A DNA stretch of 27,366 nucleotides from JANRKF01 sp964519595 (GTDB lineage: Bacteria > Pseudomonadota > Alphaproteobacteria > Rickettsiales > SXRF01), in NCBI GenBank assembly GCA_964519595.1, contig CAZFJN010000028.1, positions 1 through 27,366 of the forward strand, given 5' to 3'. This document shows positions 6,944-15,060 of the stretch, in pieces. Under the pieces are notes generated by a model. That model was not told where the DNA came from. It ran no database searches and worked only from the letters and a program-made list of their open reading frames with translations. The stretch's first letter is position 1, and each line of letters begins with the position of its first letter. The position numbers were made by a program, and so were the translations under genes.

Positions 6944-8032
6944 GTGACAAAAAAAAATATTCTTCTCCTTCCCGGCGACGGAATCGGACCGGAAGTTGTT
7001 TCTGAAACAAAAAAAATTATCGACTGGTTTTCTAAAAACTGCGCGGTTGAATTTACCACTGCCAGCGCGCTCATCGGCGGCGCGGCTTATGATGCAGTCG
7101 GCACGCCCTTCCCTGCAGAAACTTTAGCGCAGGCAAAAGAAGCTGACGCTATTCTACTCGGAGCAGTTGGTGGTCCTAAATGGGAAACGCTGGAATATGC
7201 AAAACGTCCGGAACGCGGCCTGCTTGGCTTAAGAAAAGAACTGGAACTGTTCGCCAATCTTCGTCCGGCGCAATGTTTTCCGGCGCTTGCTGATGCAAGC
7301 ACCATAAAAACTGAAATAATCTCCGGACTGGACATCATGATCGTCCGTGAACTTACCGGCGGCATTTATTTTGGCCAGCCGCGCGGCGTTGAGACTCTCT
7401 CTGACGGAACACGCAGAGGAATAAACACAGAAGTTTATACCTCGCCGGAAGTTCACCGCATTGCCAGAGTGGCCTTTGATCTGGCCGGAAAACGCGGCGG
7501 CAAGGTCTGCTCGGTAGATAAGGCGAATGTTTTAGAATGCACAGAAATGTGGCGCGAAGAAATGCAAAAAATACGCGACGATGAATATAAAAACATCGAA
7601 TTATCGCATATGTATGTTGATAATGCCGCGATGCAGCTGGTAAGAAATCCAAAGCAGTTTGATGTTATGGTAACAAATAACATGTTCGGCGATATTTTAT
7701 CAGATATAGCAAGCCAGCTTACCGGATCGTTGGGAATGCTTCCTTCCGCCTCTCTCGGCGCTGGAAATACCCCCGGGGTGTATGAACCAGTTCACGGCAG
7801 CGCGCCGGATATCGCTGGCAAACAAATCGCAAATCCTATTGCTACCATACTTTCATTCGCAATGATGCTGCGCTACAGCTTTAACCTCGGAAAAGAAGCA
7901 GGCCACCTTGAAAAAGCGGTAAAAACCGTCCTCGATAAAGGCCTGAGAACCGCCGACATAATGCAACCGGAAAAACAAAAACTAAAAACCAGCGAAATGG
8001 GCAACGAAATCCTCAAAGCCCTCGCAGAATAA
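6944..8032 (+). CDS. leuB: 3-isopropylmalate dehydrogenase
   Basis: A 362-residue LeuB, which uses NAD+ to oxidise and decarboxylate 3-isopropylmalate to 2-oxoisocaproate. Visible blocks: LLLPGDGIGPEVV near the N-terminus, LLGAVGGPKW (about residues 71-80), the substrate-binding RELTGGIYFGQPRG (about 135-148), VTNNMFGDILSD (about 243-254) and the NAD-site PVHGSAPDIAGK (about 282-293). The start is GTG at 6944, which gives the family N-terminus TKKNILLLPGDG. The length is normal. It is the last plus-strand gene of the block and converges with the iscR-desulfurase gene, with only 31 bases between stops and only a weak AT hairpin there. Confidence 0.97.
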   Translation: MTKKNILLLPGDGIGPEVVSETKKIIDWFSKNCAVEFTTASALIGGAAYDAVGTPFPAETLAQAKEADAILLGAVGGPKWETLEYAKRPERGLLGLRKELELFANLRPAQCFPALADASTIKTEIISGLDIMIVRELTGGIYFGQPRGVETLSDGTRRGINTEVYTSPEVHRIARVAFDLAGKRGGKVCSVDKANVLECTEMWREEMQKIRDDEYKNIELSHMYVDNAAMQLVRNPKQFDVMVTNNMFGDILSDIASQLTGSLGMLPSASLGAGNTPGVYEPVHGSAPDIAGKQIANPIATILSFAMMLRYSFNLGKEAGHLEKAVKTVLDKGLRTADIMQPEKQKLKTSEMGNEILKALAE

Positions 8033-8063
8033 ATAAAAATACTGCCGCAAAAATAGCATTTTT

Positions 8064-9692
8064 TTATGTATTTTTAGAAATCTCTGATAATTCTTGGCTG
8101 ATTGCTTGGATTTCTTTTTCTTTTGTTGCCCAGCCTGCTGAGATTCTTATTGCTGATTTTGCTATTTCATTTTTAGTTTTCATTGCGGCGAGGACATGTG
8201 ATGGTTCGATGCGGCCGGAAGAACATGCCGAGCCGGCGCTTACCGCAAATCCGGCCAGATCAAGCTTCATCAGCAGAACTTCCTGCGGCAGGCGCGGAAT
8301 TGCTATGGTTGAAGTATTAGGCAGTCTTGCTAAACGCGCATCGTTGTTTGTGTTTTTGTTATTTTCATTATTTGCAGTCGGTAATATGTAAGCTCCGGCA
8401 GCGGCCAGTTTATTTTCCATTTCATCAAGCCAGAGACGTAATTTCTGCATATGCGCTAAATCAATCATTTCGACAGCTTTGGCAAAGCCGGCAATTGCCG
8501 CGATATTTTCAGTTCCGGCGCGGCGGCGCAACTCTTGTCCACCACCATAAAGCAGCGGTTTTATTGGCAGATCCTGCCTTATTACAAGCGCCGCTGCGCC
8601 AACCGCGCCGCCCATTTTATGCGCCGCTATGCTCATCATATCAACGCCGAGCGCGGTAAAATCCAGCGCAACTTTACCAAGAGCCTGAACCGCATCACTA
8701 TGCAGCAGGGCATTATGTTTTTTGCAAATATCAGCGATAGAGCGCATTGGCTGAATAATTCCGGTTTCATTATTAGCCAGCATCACGGAAACCAGCGCCT
8801 TGCCGCCTTCAGCAAGCAGCTCATCAAGCGCCGCCAGATCAACTACTCCGTGCGAATCAACCGGAATATGTTGAACATCTGCGGCAGAATCATGATTATG
8901 CAACACTGAGCTATGCTCAACCGCGCTTACCAGAAGCCGCCTTTCTGGAAAACCGCGCAAGGCCGTAGCATTCGCCTCGCTGGCGCAGCTCATGAAAATC
9001 AGCTCATTAGGAAAGGCGCTGATAGATTCGGCAATTAATTTCCGTGAATCTTCAAGGATTTTATGTGCCTTGCGGCCAAAACCATGCGCGGAGGAAGAAT
9101 TAGCCGGAAATTCCATAATTTCTGCCATAAGAGCGATAACTTCCGGACGAACTGGAGCTGTTGAATTGTAATCAAGATATATTTTCGCCCTCTGATCCCT
9201 GATCCCTGATCCCTGATCCCTGACTTCCGATCCTTGATCCCTGATTCCAGATACCAGATTCCCGATCGCTGACCTCTGACTAACAATATCCGCCAGAGTT
9301 ATATTCTGCAAATAGCTGTTGATTTGCATTTCCAGACCTTCCCATAAATCATGAGTAAGGCATTTTGCCTTTGTCGACATACAGCCGCCGCTTTGCGAAT
9401 TGCAGCGTGTCATTTTCAGATTTTCTTCACTGGCGCGGACAATATCAGCAATGCTGATCTCCGCAGCAGGACGCGACAACACATAGCCGCCGCCTGGACC
9501 ACGGACTGAATTAACAATAGCCGCTTGTTTAAGACGAGAGAAAATCTGCTCAAGATAAGGCAGTGCGATTTCCTGACTTTCCGATAAATCAGCAAGCGCA
9601 ACTGGAACGGAAAGATCGCGTCTGGCCAGCTCGACCATCGCCATCACCGCATAACGCGCTTTTGTTCCCAGTAGCACTAGCTGGATTCCCAT
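8064..9692 (-). CDS. IscR-cysteine desulfurase fusion protein
   Basis: One 542-residue frame joins two usually separate proteins. Residues 1-139 are an Rrf2-family IscR with a winged helix and the three cluster cysteines Cys97, Cys104 and Cys111, spaced as in IscR, so a [2Fe-2S] sensor is expected. Residues 171-542 are a class-V PLP-dependent cysteine desulfurase (NifS/IscS-like): LDYNSTAP at 173-180, PLP lysine Lys359 in AAHKMGG, and catalytic Cys490 in GSACSSGR. The linker, residues about 148-168, is a heptapeptide repeat (SGIRDQG-like) encoded by a heptanucleotide array. Many Alphaproteobacteria have iscR followed by a separate desulfurase gene, so I infer that the array spread between them and fused the frames. 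The ATG at 9692 lies 16 nt inside cysE. Both halves keep their key residues. Confidence 0.93.
   Translation of the reverse strand: MGIQLVLLGTKARYAVMAMVELARRDLSVPVALADLSESQEIALPYLEQIFSRLKQAAIVNSVRGPGGGYVLSRPAAEISIADIVRASEENLKMTRCNSQSGGCMSTKAKCLTHDLWEGLEMQINSYLQNITLADIVSQRSAIGNLVSGIRDQGSEVRDQGSGIRDQRAKIYLDYNSTAPVRPEVIALMAEIMEFPANSSSAHGFGRKAHKILEDSRKLIAESISAFPNELIFMSCASEANATALRGFPERRLLVSAVEHSSVLHNHDSAADVQHIPVDSHGVVDLAALDELLAEGGKALVSVMLANNETGIIQPMRSIADICKKHNALLHSDAVQALGKVALDFTALGVDMMSIAAHKMGGAVGAAALVIRQDLPIKPLLYGGGQELRRRAGTENIAAIAGFAKAVEMIDLAHMQKLRLWLDEMENKLAAAGAYILPTANNENNKNTNNDARLARLPNTSTIAIPRLPQEVLLMKLDLAGFAVSAGSACSSGRIEPSHVLAAMKTKNEIAKSAIRISAGWATKEKEIQAISQELSEISKNT
9192..9282. repeat. Heptanucleotide array (CTGATCC)13, degenerate, inside a coding region
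   Basis: Thirteen consecutive 7-bp units run from 9192 to 9282. The first four are perfect CTGATCC and the others are one- to three-base variants (CTGACTT, CCGATCC, TTGATCC, CTGATTC, CAGATAC and so on). Read on the minus strand, three units make seven codons, so all three frames give the same cyclic heptapeptide and none has a stop. On the plus strand CCCTGA gives a stop in one phase. The array encodes the linker of the IscR-desulfurase fusion. Confidence 0.92.
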
Positions 9693-10369
9693 TTTCTCGC
9701 GCTTCCGGCGAGATCATTATTGCTTGATTCAAGCTCGGAAATGCGATTTTTAAGGCTTAAAAGCTCATTCTGCAGCAGATCAATTAGTTTCTGAACCGGA
9801 TCTTCCTCTTCGGCTTTTGCAGCGTAGGCATCAAATTTAGAGTCTTTTTCCAGATCTTTCTCAACTACAGGCCGCGCCGGAATGCCAACCATAGTAGCAC
9901 CAGCAACAACATCCTTTACCACCACAGCATTGCTGCCGATTCGCGCATTATCTCCGACTATTATCGGACCAAGAAGCTGCGCTCCGGCGCCGATTATCAC
10001 GCCATTGCCAACCTGCGGATGACGCACTCCTTGTATTAATGAAGTTCCGCCTAGGGTTACGCCGTGATACATGGTAACATCATCGCCAATTGAAGCGGTT
10101 TCGCCAATTACTACGCCCATGCCGTGATCTATAAAAAATCTTTTGCCAATTTTTGCCGCCGGATGAATTTCAATTCCGGTTATGAAGCGGTTAAAACCGG
10201 CAAGGTAACGAGCTAGAAGGCGAAAATTCCGCTTCCACAGCCAGTTAGAAAGGCGATGCAACAGCATGGCATGAACGCCTGGATAGCATAAAAGCACCTC
10301 AAGCCGTGACCGCGCTGCCGGATCACGCGCAAAAATTGAATCAATATCATGCATTATTGTCTTGAACAT
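9677..10369 (-). CDS. cysE: Serine O-acetyltransferase
   Basis: A 230-residue CysE of the short form, transferring acetyl from acetyl-CoA to serine to make O-acetylserine, the carbon skeleton for cysteine. The N-terminal helical part is RDPAARSRLEVLLCYPGVHA (15-34). It is followed by the left-handed beta-helix, with hexapeptide repeats from IHPAAKIGKRFFIDHG to VVVKDVVAGATMVGIPA (about 92-170); the DHG and MYHGVTLGG segments supply the usual active-site histidines. After about 175 there is an extra charged, heptad-like tail (EKDLEKDSKF to KNRISELES) that could form a coiled coil. It overlaps the start of the iscR fusion by 16 bases. This pairing of cysteine supply with an Fe-S regulator and desulfurase is common in Alphaproteobacteria. 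Confidence 0.95.
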   Translation of the reverse strand: MFKTIMHDIDSIFARDPAARSRLEVLLCYPGVHAMLLHRLSNWLWKRNFRLLARYLAGFNRFITGIEIHPAAKIGKRFFIDHGMGVVIGETASIGDDVTMYHGVTLGGTSLIQGVRHPQVGNGVIIGAGAQLLGPIIVGDNARIGSNAVVVKDVVAGATMVGIPARPVVEKDLEKDSKFDAYAAKAEEEDPVQKLIDLLQNELLSLKNRISELESSNNDLAGSARKWESS

Positions 10370-10475
10370 TGTGCCATTAATTCCATATAAGGGTACATGT
10401 AGCGTAAGTTAGACTCGCGGTTTCTGCTACCTAAATACCATTCAACAGTAAAACCTTACAGATACCAGACTGAAA

Positions 10476-10510
10476 AAATAAATCAATTAACTAAATAAAT
10501 CAATTAACTA
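10476..10510. repeat. 17-bp direct repeat in the cysE/hydrolase divergent gap
   Basis: AAATAAATCAATTAACTA occurs at 10476-10493 and again at 10493-10510, a period of 17. It lies just before the hydrolase start and would be in its 5' leader. No promoter or IscR-type operator could be recognised in the 158-base divergent gap. Confidence 0.85.
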
Positions 10511-10527
10511 AAGTAGTACGTCAAATC

Positions 10528-11214
10528 ATGCCAGAAATATTTATCAACGGCTCAGAAGGCCGAATCGAAGGTCGTTACCAGCATAGTGAGCAAAAAGGCG
10601 CTCCGGTTGTGCTTATTTTGCATCCTCATCCGCTCTATGGTGGCACGATGAATAATAAAATTGTTTACCGCCTTTATCATTCTTTTGCCCAGCAGGGTTT
10701 TTCCGTGCTGCGCTTTAATTTCCGCGGCGTGGGAAGATCACAAGGCAAATATGATGAAGGAATTGGCGAATTGTCAGATGCGGCAACCGCGCTCGACTGG
10801 CTACAACAGCAAAATCCTGATGCTCCTACTTGCTGGATTGCCGGATTTTCTTTTGGCGCGTGGATTTCCATGCAATTACTGATGAGAAGGCCGGAATTGG
10901 AAGGTTTTATAGCAGTTTCGCCTCCTGCTAATCTTTATGATTTCAGCTTTCTTTCGCCATGCCCTTCCGCCGGACTTATCACACAAGGCGATAAGGATGA
11001 TGTTGTGCATGAAGAGGCAGTAGCCAAGCTGGTAGTCAAGCTCGGCACGCAAGTGGAATATCGTGTCGTTTCCGGCGCTGATCATTATTACCGCGGCAGC
11101 GAGGAAGAGCTAAGCAGCATGGTCAATGACTATGTCAAACAAAGAATGTCTGACTTTGTGCTGAAAAGAAAAGTAAGACCAGATAGAAAACGCCGACAGC
11201 TACCAAGGGATTAG
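10528..11214 (+). CDS. Alpha/beta hydrolase, COG2945-like
   Basis: A 228-residue serine hydrolase of the alpha/beta fold. The oxyanion region HPHPLYGGTMNNK (residues 32-44), the nucleophile elbow GFSFG with Ser108 (106-110), an acidic residue in QGDKDDVV (Asp157 or Asp155) and His186 in GADHYY make a complete triad. The HPHPxxGG motif marks the short bacterial COG2945 group, whose substrates are mostly unknown. The last 20 residues are very basic (KRKVRPDRKRRQLPRD), an unusual tail that might bind nucleic acid or a membrane surface. The gene is divergent from cysE. The ATG at 10528 agrees with the family start, although the ribosome site is weak. Confidence 0.88.
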   Translation: MPEIFINGSEGRIEGRYQHSEQKGAPVVLILHPHPLYGGTMNNKIVYRLYHSFAQQGFSVLRFNFRGVGRSQGKYDEGIGELSDAATALDWLQQQNPDAPTCWIAGFSFGAWISMQLLMRRPELEGFIAVSPPANLYDFSFLSPCPSAGLITQGDKDDVVHEEAVAKLVVKLGTQVEYRVVSGADHYYRGSEEELSSMVNDYVKQRMSDFVLKRKVRPDRKRRQLPRD

Positions 11215-11256
11215 ATTGTTGGTTTCTGGTTTTTGGTTGCTGTTTGTTAGTTGGCT

Positions 11257-11280
11257 TGTCATCCGAAGCCTTGGCGTAGG
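11257..11280 (+). repeat. 24-bp dispersed repeat word
   Basis: This word (beginning TGTCATCCGAAGCCTTGG) matches the reverse complement of 32-55 with two mismatches. It lies in the non-coding gap 11215-11396, which also holds GCATGGTTAAT-like short repeats around 11300-11330. Confidence 0.6.
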
Positions 11281-11330
11281 GTGATGATGGTTAAGCGGTG
11301 CATGGTTAATGGTGCATAGTGCATGGTTAA

Positions 11331-11359
11331 TTGTTGCTGGTAGATCTTCAGTTTATAAT
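11331..11359 (+). promoter_or_regulatory. Sigma-70-type promoter of the regulator gene
   Basis: TTGTTG (11331-11336) and a perfect TATAAT (11354-11359) are separated by 17 bases. Transcription would begin near 11366, upstream of the AGGGG ribosome site (11385-11389) and the ATG at 11397. Confidence 0.65.
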
Positions 11360-11396
11360 CAAAAAGGAAAATGCTGAAGAAAAAAGGGGTGTTCGA

Positions 11397-11762
11397 ATGA
11401 AAACACTACGAGTTGGAATTGCCAGCTACAAGAGCATGAAGGCGCGGACGATGGCGATTGCACGTGGAGAATATAAGCCCGGAAAGGATGAACCGCAGAT
11501 ATGGTTTACCAGCGCCGAGAGCTTTGCCAAGGTGCTGTCCGATAAAAACCGCGCTCTACTTGATCTAATTGCCGAATCCGAACCGGAATCTATGACCGAG
11601 TTGGTAGAAAAAACTGGACGGAAAAAATCCAATCTGTCGCGTACATTAAAAACAATGGAGCAATACGGCCTGGTAAAGCTGAACAAGGCTGAAAAAGGCC
11701 GGATAGCGCCGAGAGTTCCTTATAATAATATTGCTTTGATGGTGTCTATAAGTCAGCATTAG
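11397..11762 (+). CDS. HVO_A0114-like winged-helix transcriptional regulator
   Basis: A 121-residue DNA-binding protein resembling COG4190/HVO_A0114 regulators, which have a MarR-like winged helix. The helix-turn-helix region is LLDLIAESEPESMTELVEKTGRKKSNLSRTLKTMEQYGLV in part (about residues 57-96), with the recognition helix at KKSNLSRTLKTM. The start is placed at ATG 11397 because AGGGG lies seven bases upstream, and the longer open frame would run through the promoter. Some family members act as antitoxins paired with a small toxin gene (DUF6516 type), but no such gene is seen upstream, and the next gene is the large ankyrin-like protein. It could therefore control that gene, which starts 122 bases downstream on the same strand. 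That link is inference. Confidence 0.8.
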   Translation: MKTLRVGIASYKSMKARTMAIARGEYKPGKDEPQIWFTSAESFAKVLSDKNRALLDLIAESEPESMTELVEKTGRKKSNLSRTLKTMEQYGLVKLNKAEKGRIAPRVPYNNIALMVSISQH

Positions 11763-11808
11763 AGTATTAACAAAAGATTAAAATTTATCTTTATTATATA
11801 AAATTATC

Positions 11809-11836
11809 TTGATATTTATGGCGTGTGTGGTAGCAT
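11809..11836 (+). promoter_or_regulatory. Possible promoter of the ankyrin-like gene
   Basis: TTGATA (11809-11814) and TAGCAT (11831-11836) are 16 bases apart in an AT-rich gap. The match is moderate only. A start near 11843 would leave a short leader before the ATG at 11885. Confidence 0.35.
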
Positions 11837-11884
11837 TCAATCTTCAAGCAGTTGTCAATTATGGATAATCATGAGGATAGTGTT

Positions 11885-14350
11885 ATGAACGCAGATGTAA
11901 GTCAAAACATTGATCATAGCGAGCTGCTGTTATCACAAGTTAAACTCATGTTAAATAGGATTTCTAAATCCACAGATGGCAGTAAAGACGCCATAAAAAA
12001 TGCTTTATCGGGGGTTTTTTCAGAACAAGATTTTGCCAATGATCCTGCGCGACACATTGCGGACGCAATAGAAAAGACCTATGCAAATGTAACAACAGAT
12101 AAATTCCTTAAATTCATGGAAGCGGCTTTATATCAATTGCCGGCTAATGATCTTAAACATCAAGCGCTTTTTAAGCATTACGATAATATAGTAAGTGAGC
12201 GATATAAAGGTCTGTTTATAGGATGTGATTTAGATGGACTAAAAAATCTTAGAGAGGAAAATGAAAGAGCCTTTGATGTTGTTTCCGGACACTTTTTATC
12301 CTCTGCATTTGTTGCTGCCTGCCGATATGGAAGGTTGGATGTACTTAGTTTCTTGAAAGAAAACTGCGATCCTGAGACATGGCATAAGATGAGCGCAGGA
12401 TATAAGATGGACGGCAGTTTAAAATCTGGTGTAGAGATGGCGTGTAAATATGGGCAGGTGAAGGTTCTGGAGTTTTTGAAAGAAAGTTGGGATGAAAAAA
12501 TAGCAAAAACAATTTCTTCTAACCCATCATCAGCAGCGCCTTTTTATACTATGTTTACTGGTGATAATCGTAGGCACATAGTATCAGCATGTGAAGGTTC
12601 GAATATTGATGTTCTCGATTTCATTAAGGGGGTTATTGGTAAGGAAGTTTGGGAATCTACACCTTGCGACAAACATATGCGTGAGATGTTTAGAGTCGCC
12701 TGTCGTTTTCAAGAAAGCTCCGCTGTTCTTCAGTTTCTAAAGCAAAATCACACTGAATCACAATGGATGCAAATGGTAGAAGGTGGAGCAGATGGTTCTG
12801 ATATAGTAATGACATGCAATCATAAAGATGTTGATGCTCTTAAATTCCTAAAAGAAAATGTCAGCGATTCTCAATGGCAAGATATACTTAGAAAATCTGG
12901 CGCACAAGCTCTGCAAAGCGCTCTCTCAAGCGATACTACAGCTGTTGTTGAATTTCTGAAAAATAATTGTACCGAACAGCAATGGAATGACATGATCAGC
13001 ACATTGGATGCTGACGCTAAGTACGTCTTTTGCAATATTGATGTAGCTAGATTTATGCAGCAAGAATGTACACCAGAGCAATGGATAAGTGTGCTTAGTA
13101 GGATAAGCTTTCCTGCTGATCTTGATGGCCGTGCAATAGAGTTAGGAAGTAGGCGAGCTGATTTATTGGATTTTCTGGCCTCCGAACTGCAGTCTAAAAG
13201 CAGTGAAATACGAGATCTTAAAGTAGATTTTAGCGGCTACAAAAACTATCATGAAGCTATTGTCAGATCCCTTACTGGTAACTATGATATAGAGGATGAT
13301 GATACACCAAAATATGGAACAGATGATCGCGGCATTCCATCAGAAAAGGCTATCAAATTTTGTTCGGATGGATACAAACTGGCTAGGTTAAAGTCTTCTT
13401 TTGGAAATGGTGTAAAAATTCGAGACATGCTGGATGAATTAGATGGCGCAGATAAGACTGATCCATCTTCCGCACTTGTGCAAAATTCCAATTTGGGGGA
13501 TATTATTGACTGCGTAAGAGAGATTTCACAACATATAGCATGTTATGCACTCAAGGGAAATAATACTGATTCACATCTTGAGACGTTAGATAGGGAGCGT
13601 ATAAGAAGTAAAGCAAATGAGGTAGCAGCCATAATACTGGAAGGCAACACACTTGAGCAGCTTGACGGCGTTGCAAAATCATGGCAACAAAACCGCAATA
13701 GAGTAATTGCTGACATTAGAGATTTTCCAGAGTTCTCTCTGCCACCGCTGATGGCAGATAATAGTACGATAATACAGCCAACAATGCAAGGATTTGATAA
13801 TTACAGGCTTGTTGATATTACAGAAATTAATTTGCTGCCTGATTATCCCGCAGTGCGTAAAGGTTCTTTTGAGAGTGGTAATTGCCGAGCTTTCGCATTA
13901 CAGAAAAAACAGAGCAACACAGGGGAATGGACAAACTACGGAAGTATTGTATTTAGTGTATCAGAAGACAGTCTGAGCTACGATATTAGTCATTGGCATA
14001 ACTCAACTGGAACTCTGCCAACTTATGAAGAAAAGAAGGTGATAGATTGGTTCGCACAAGAGGTTAACAACGGCAATATAAAAGCCGATTTCAAGAGAAT
14101 AAAAGAAGTTAAAGAACCGTGTCCTTACGAAAATGCCGTTGGCATGAAAATTTCTGATCTTAATCAAGAAAAAATCGTTGATAAAGCTATGGCTTTGGCT
14201 GAAATATTCGATGAAAAGACAAAAAATGCAGTAACTGGATATGTAGCTTCGTCTAACGTTGACACACACACCGGCAAGTTAAATAGAAATGTGGTGTCAG
14301 GACAAACTCTTGCTTCTGCTCCTGTTCCTGGTAGGGCTGGTAGGACCTAG
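11885..14350 (+). CDS. Large ankyrin-like repeat protein, possible effector
   Basis: An 821-residue protein that I do not recognise as a whole. GAGGAT at 11873-11878 sits at good distance from the ATG at 11885; another ATG at 11861 and a TTG at 11852 are in frame but lack a ribosome site. Residues about 140-405 hold at least six degenerate repeats of about 36-49 residues. Each has a core like ACRYGRLDVLSFLKENC and a following W (examples: ACKYGQVKVLEFLKES, VACRFQESSAVLQFLKQN, VDALKFLKENVSDSQW, VVEFLKNNCTEQQW), which fits ankyrin-type helical hairpins. Residues about 630-750 look like a separate globular domain (YRLVDITEINLL, SGNCRAFALQ, YDISHWHN) with no family I can name. No signal peptide or membrane segment is seen. 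Arg is often AGA/AGG, unlike neighbours, suggesting transfer. Its stop overlaps the end of pyrF. Confidence 0.85.
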   Translation: MNADVSQNIDHSELLLSQVKLMLNRISKSTDGSKDAIKNALSGVFSEQDFANDPARHIADAIEKTYANVTTDKFLKFMEAALYQLPANDLKHQALFKHYDNIVSERYKGLFIGCDLDGLKNLREENERAFDVVSGHFLSSAFVAACRYGRLDVLSFLKENCDPETWHKMSAGYKMDGSLKSGVEMACKYGQVKVLEFLKESWDEKIAKTISSNPSSAAPFYTMFTGDNRRHIVSACEGSNIDVLDFIKGVIGKEVWESTPCDKHMREMFRVACRFQESSAVLQFLKQNHTESQWMQMVEGGADGSDIVMTCNHKDVDALKFLKENVSDSQWQDILRKSGAQALQSALSSDTTAVVEFLKNNCTEQQWNDMISTLDADAKYVFCNIDVARFMQQECTPEQWISVLSRISFPADLDGRAIELGSRRADLLDFLASELQSKSSEIRDLKVDFSGYKNYHEAIVRSLTGNYDIEDDDTPKYGTDDRGIPSEKAIKFCSDGYKLARLKSSFGNGVKIRDMLDELDGADKTDPSSALVQNSNLGDIIDCVREISQHIACYALKGNNTDSHLETLDRERIRSKANEVAAIILEGNTLEQLDGVAKSWQQNRNRVIADIRDFPEFSLPPLMADNSTIIQPTMQGFDNYRLVDITEINLLPDYPAVRKGSFESGNCRAFALQKKQSNTGEWTNYGSIVFSVSEDSLSYDISHWHNSTGTLPTYEEKKVIDWFAQEVNNGNIKADFKRIKEVKEPCPYENAVGMKISDLNQEKIVDKAMALAEIFDEKTKNAVTGYVASSNVDTHTGKLNRNVVSGQTLASAPVPGRAGRT

Positions 14351-15060
14351 TTAATTATACTCTTCAGAATCTTTTCAGCGGTTTTTGTTGGACTTTTTGA
14401 TTCAGTTATTGGCCTTCCTATTACCAGAAAATTTGCGCCGTTTTTTATCGCTTGTTTTGGCGTCATTACTCTTTTCTGATCTCCTTTGGCGCTGCCGGAG
14501 GGACGAATTCCTGGCACTACCAGCGTAAAATTATCGCCGCATGATTTACGCAGCGCTTTGATTTCATGCGAAGAGCAGACCACGCCGTCCAGTCCGCTAT
14601 CTTTGGCGAGCAATGCCAGTTTTTTCACATAATCACCAAGTTTCTGATCAATGCCGATTTGGTGAATGTCACGTCCGTCGAGGCTGGTAAGGGCAGTAAC
14701 GCCGACAATAAGCGGCCTTCGGTTATATTCAGCCTGAGTTGCTTCTTTAGCTGCTTCTATGGCAGCTTTCATCATCGCCTTGCCGCCGGATGCGTGAATA
14801 GTGAGCATAAAAACTTTAAGCGGATTCAGCGCTTTTACGGTTTTGCCGACCGTGTTAGGAATATCATGAAGTTTCAAATCAAGAAAAATTGGAATGCCCA
14901 GTTTTTCCAACGCCTTTACACCGCTTGCGCCGTTAGCACTGAAAAACTCAAGGCCAAGCTTAATTGCTCCGACCTTGCCTTTCAGCTTGCCGGCAAGCTC
15001 CAGCGCGGATGTTGTGTCTGTCATATCCAGCGCGCATATTATCGGATTAGCTATTTTCAT
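14347..15060 (-). CDS. pyrF: Orotidine 5'-phosphate decarboxylase
   Basis: A 237-residue PyrF, which decarboxylates OMP to UMP, the last step of UMP synthesis. The catalytic charge network DLKLHDIPNTVG (residues 61-72, with Asp61, Lys63, Asp66) is complete, and the phosphate loop region VVPGIRPSG lies at about 181-189. The length is normal. The ATG overlaps the pyrC stop as ATGA (15057-15060), so translation is probably coupled. Its 3' end overlaps that of the convergent ankyrin-like gene by four bases, so no separate terminator exists between them. Confidence 0.97.
   Translation of the reverse strand: MKIANPIICALDMTDTTSALELAGKLKGKVGAIKLGLEFFSANGASGVKALEKLGIPIFLDLKLHDIPNTVGKTVKALNPLKVFMLTIHASGGKAMMKAAIEAAKEATQAEYNRRPLIVGVTALTSLDGRDIHQIGIDQKLGDYVKKLALLAKDSGLDGVVCSSHEIKALRKSCGDNFTLVVPGIRPSGSAKGDQKRVMTPKQAIKNGANFLVIGRPITESKSPTKTAEKILKSIIN

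Noticed and set aside
8035..8075. Bidirectional terminator between leuB and the iscR fusion
   Set aside because: Only an A/T stem (AAAAATAC with GTATTTTT) that runs into the coding end of the fusion; too weak to list.
10370..10527. IscR-binding site upstream of cysE
   Set aside because: I searched for a type 1 or iron-rhodo-box-like palindrome and found no convincing match.
11852..11884. Earlier starts (TTG 11852, ATG 11861) for the ankyrin-like gene
   Set aside because: Neither has a ribosome site, while GAGGAT is well placed for ATG 11885.
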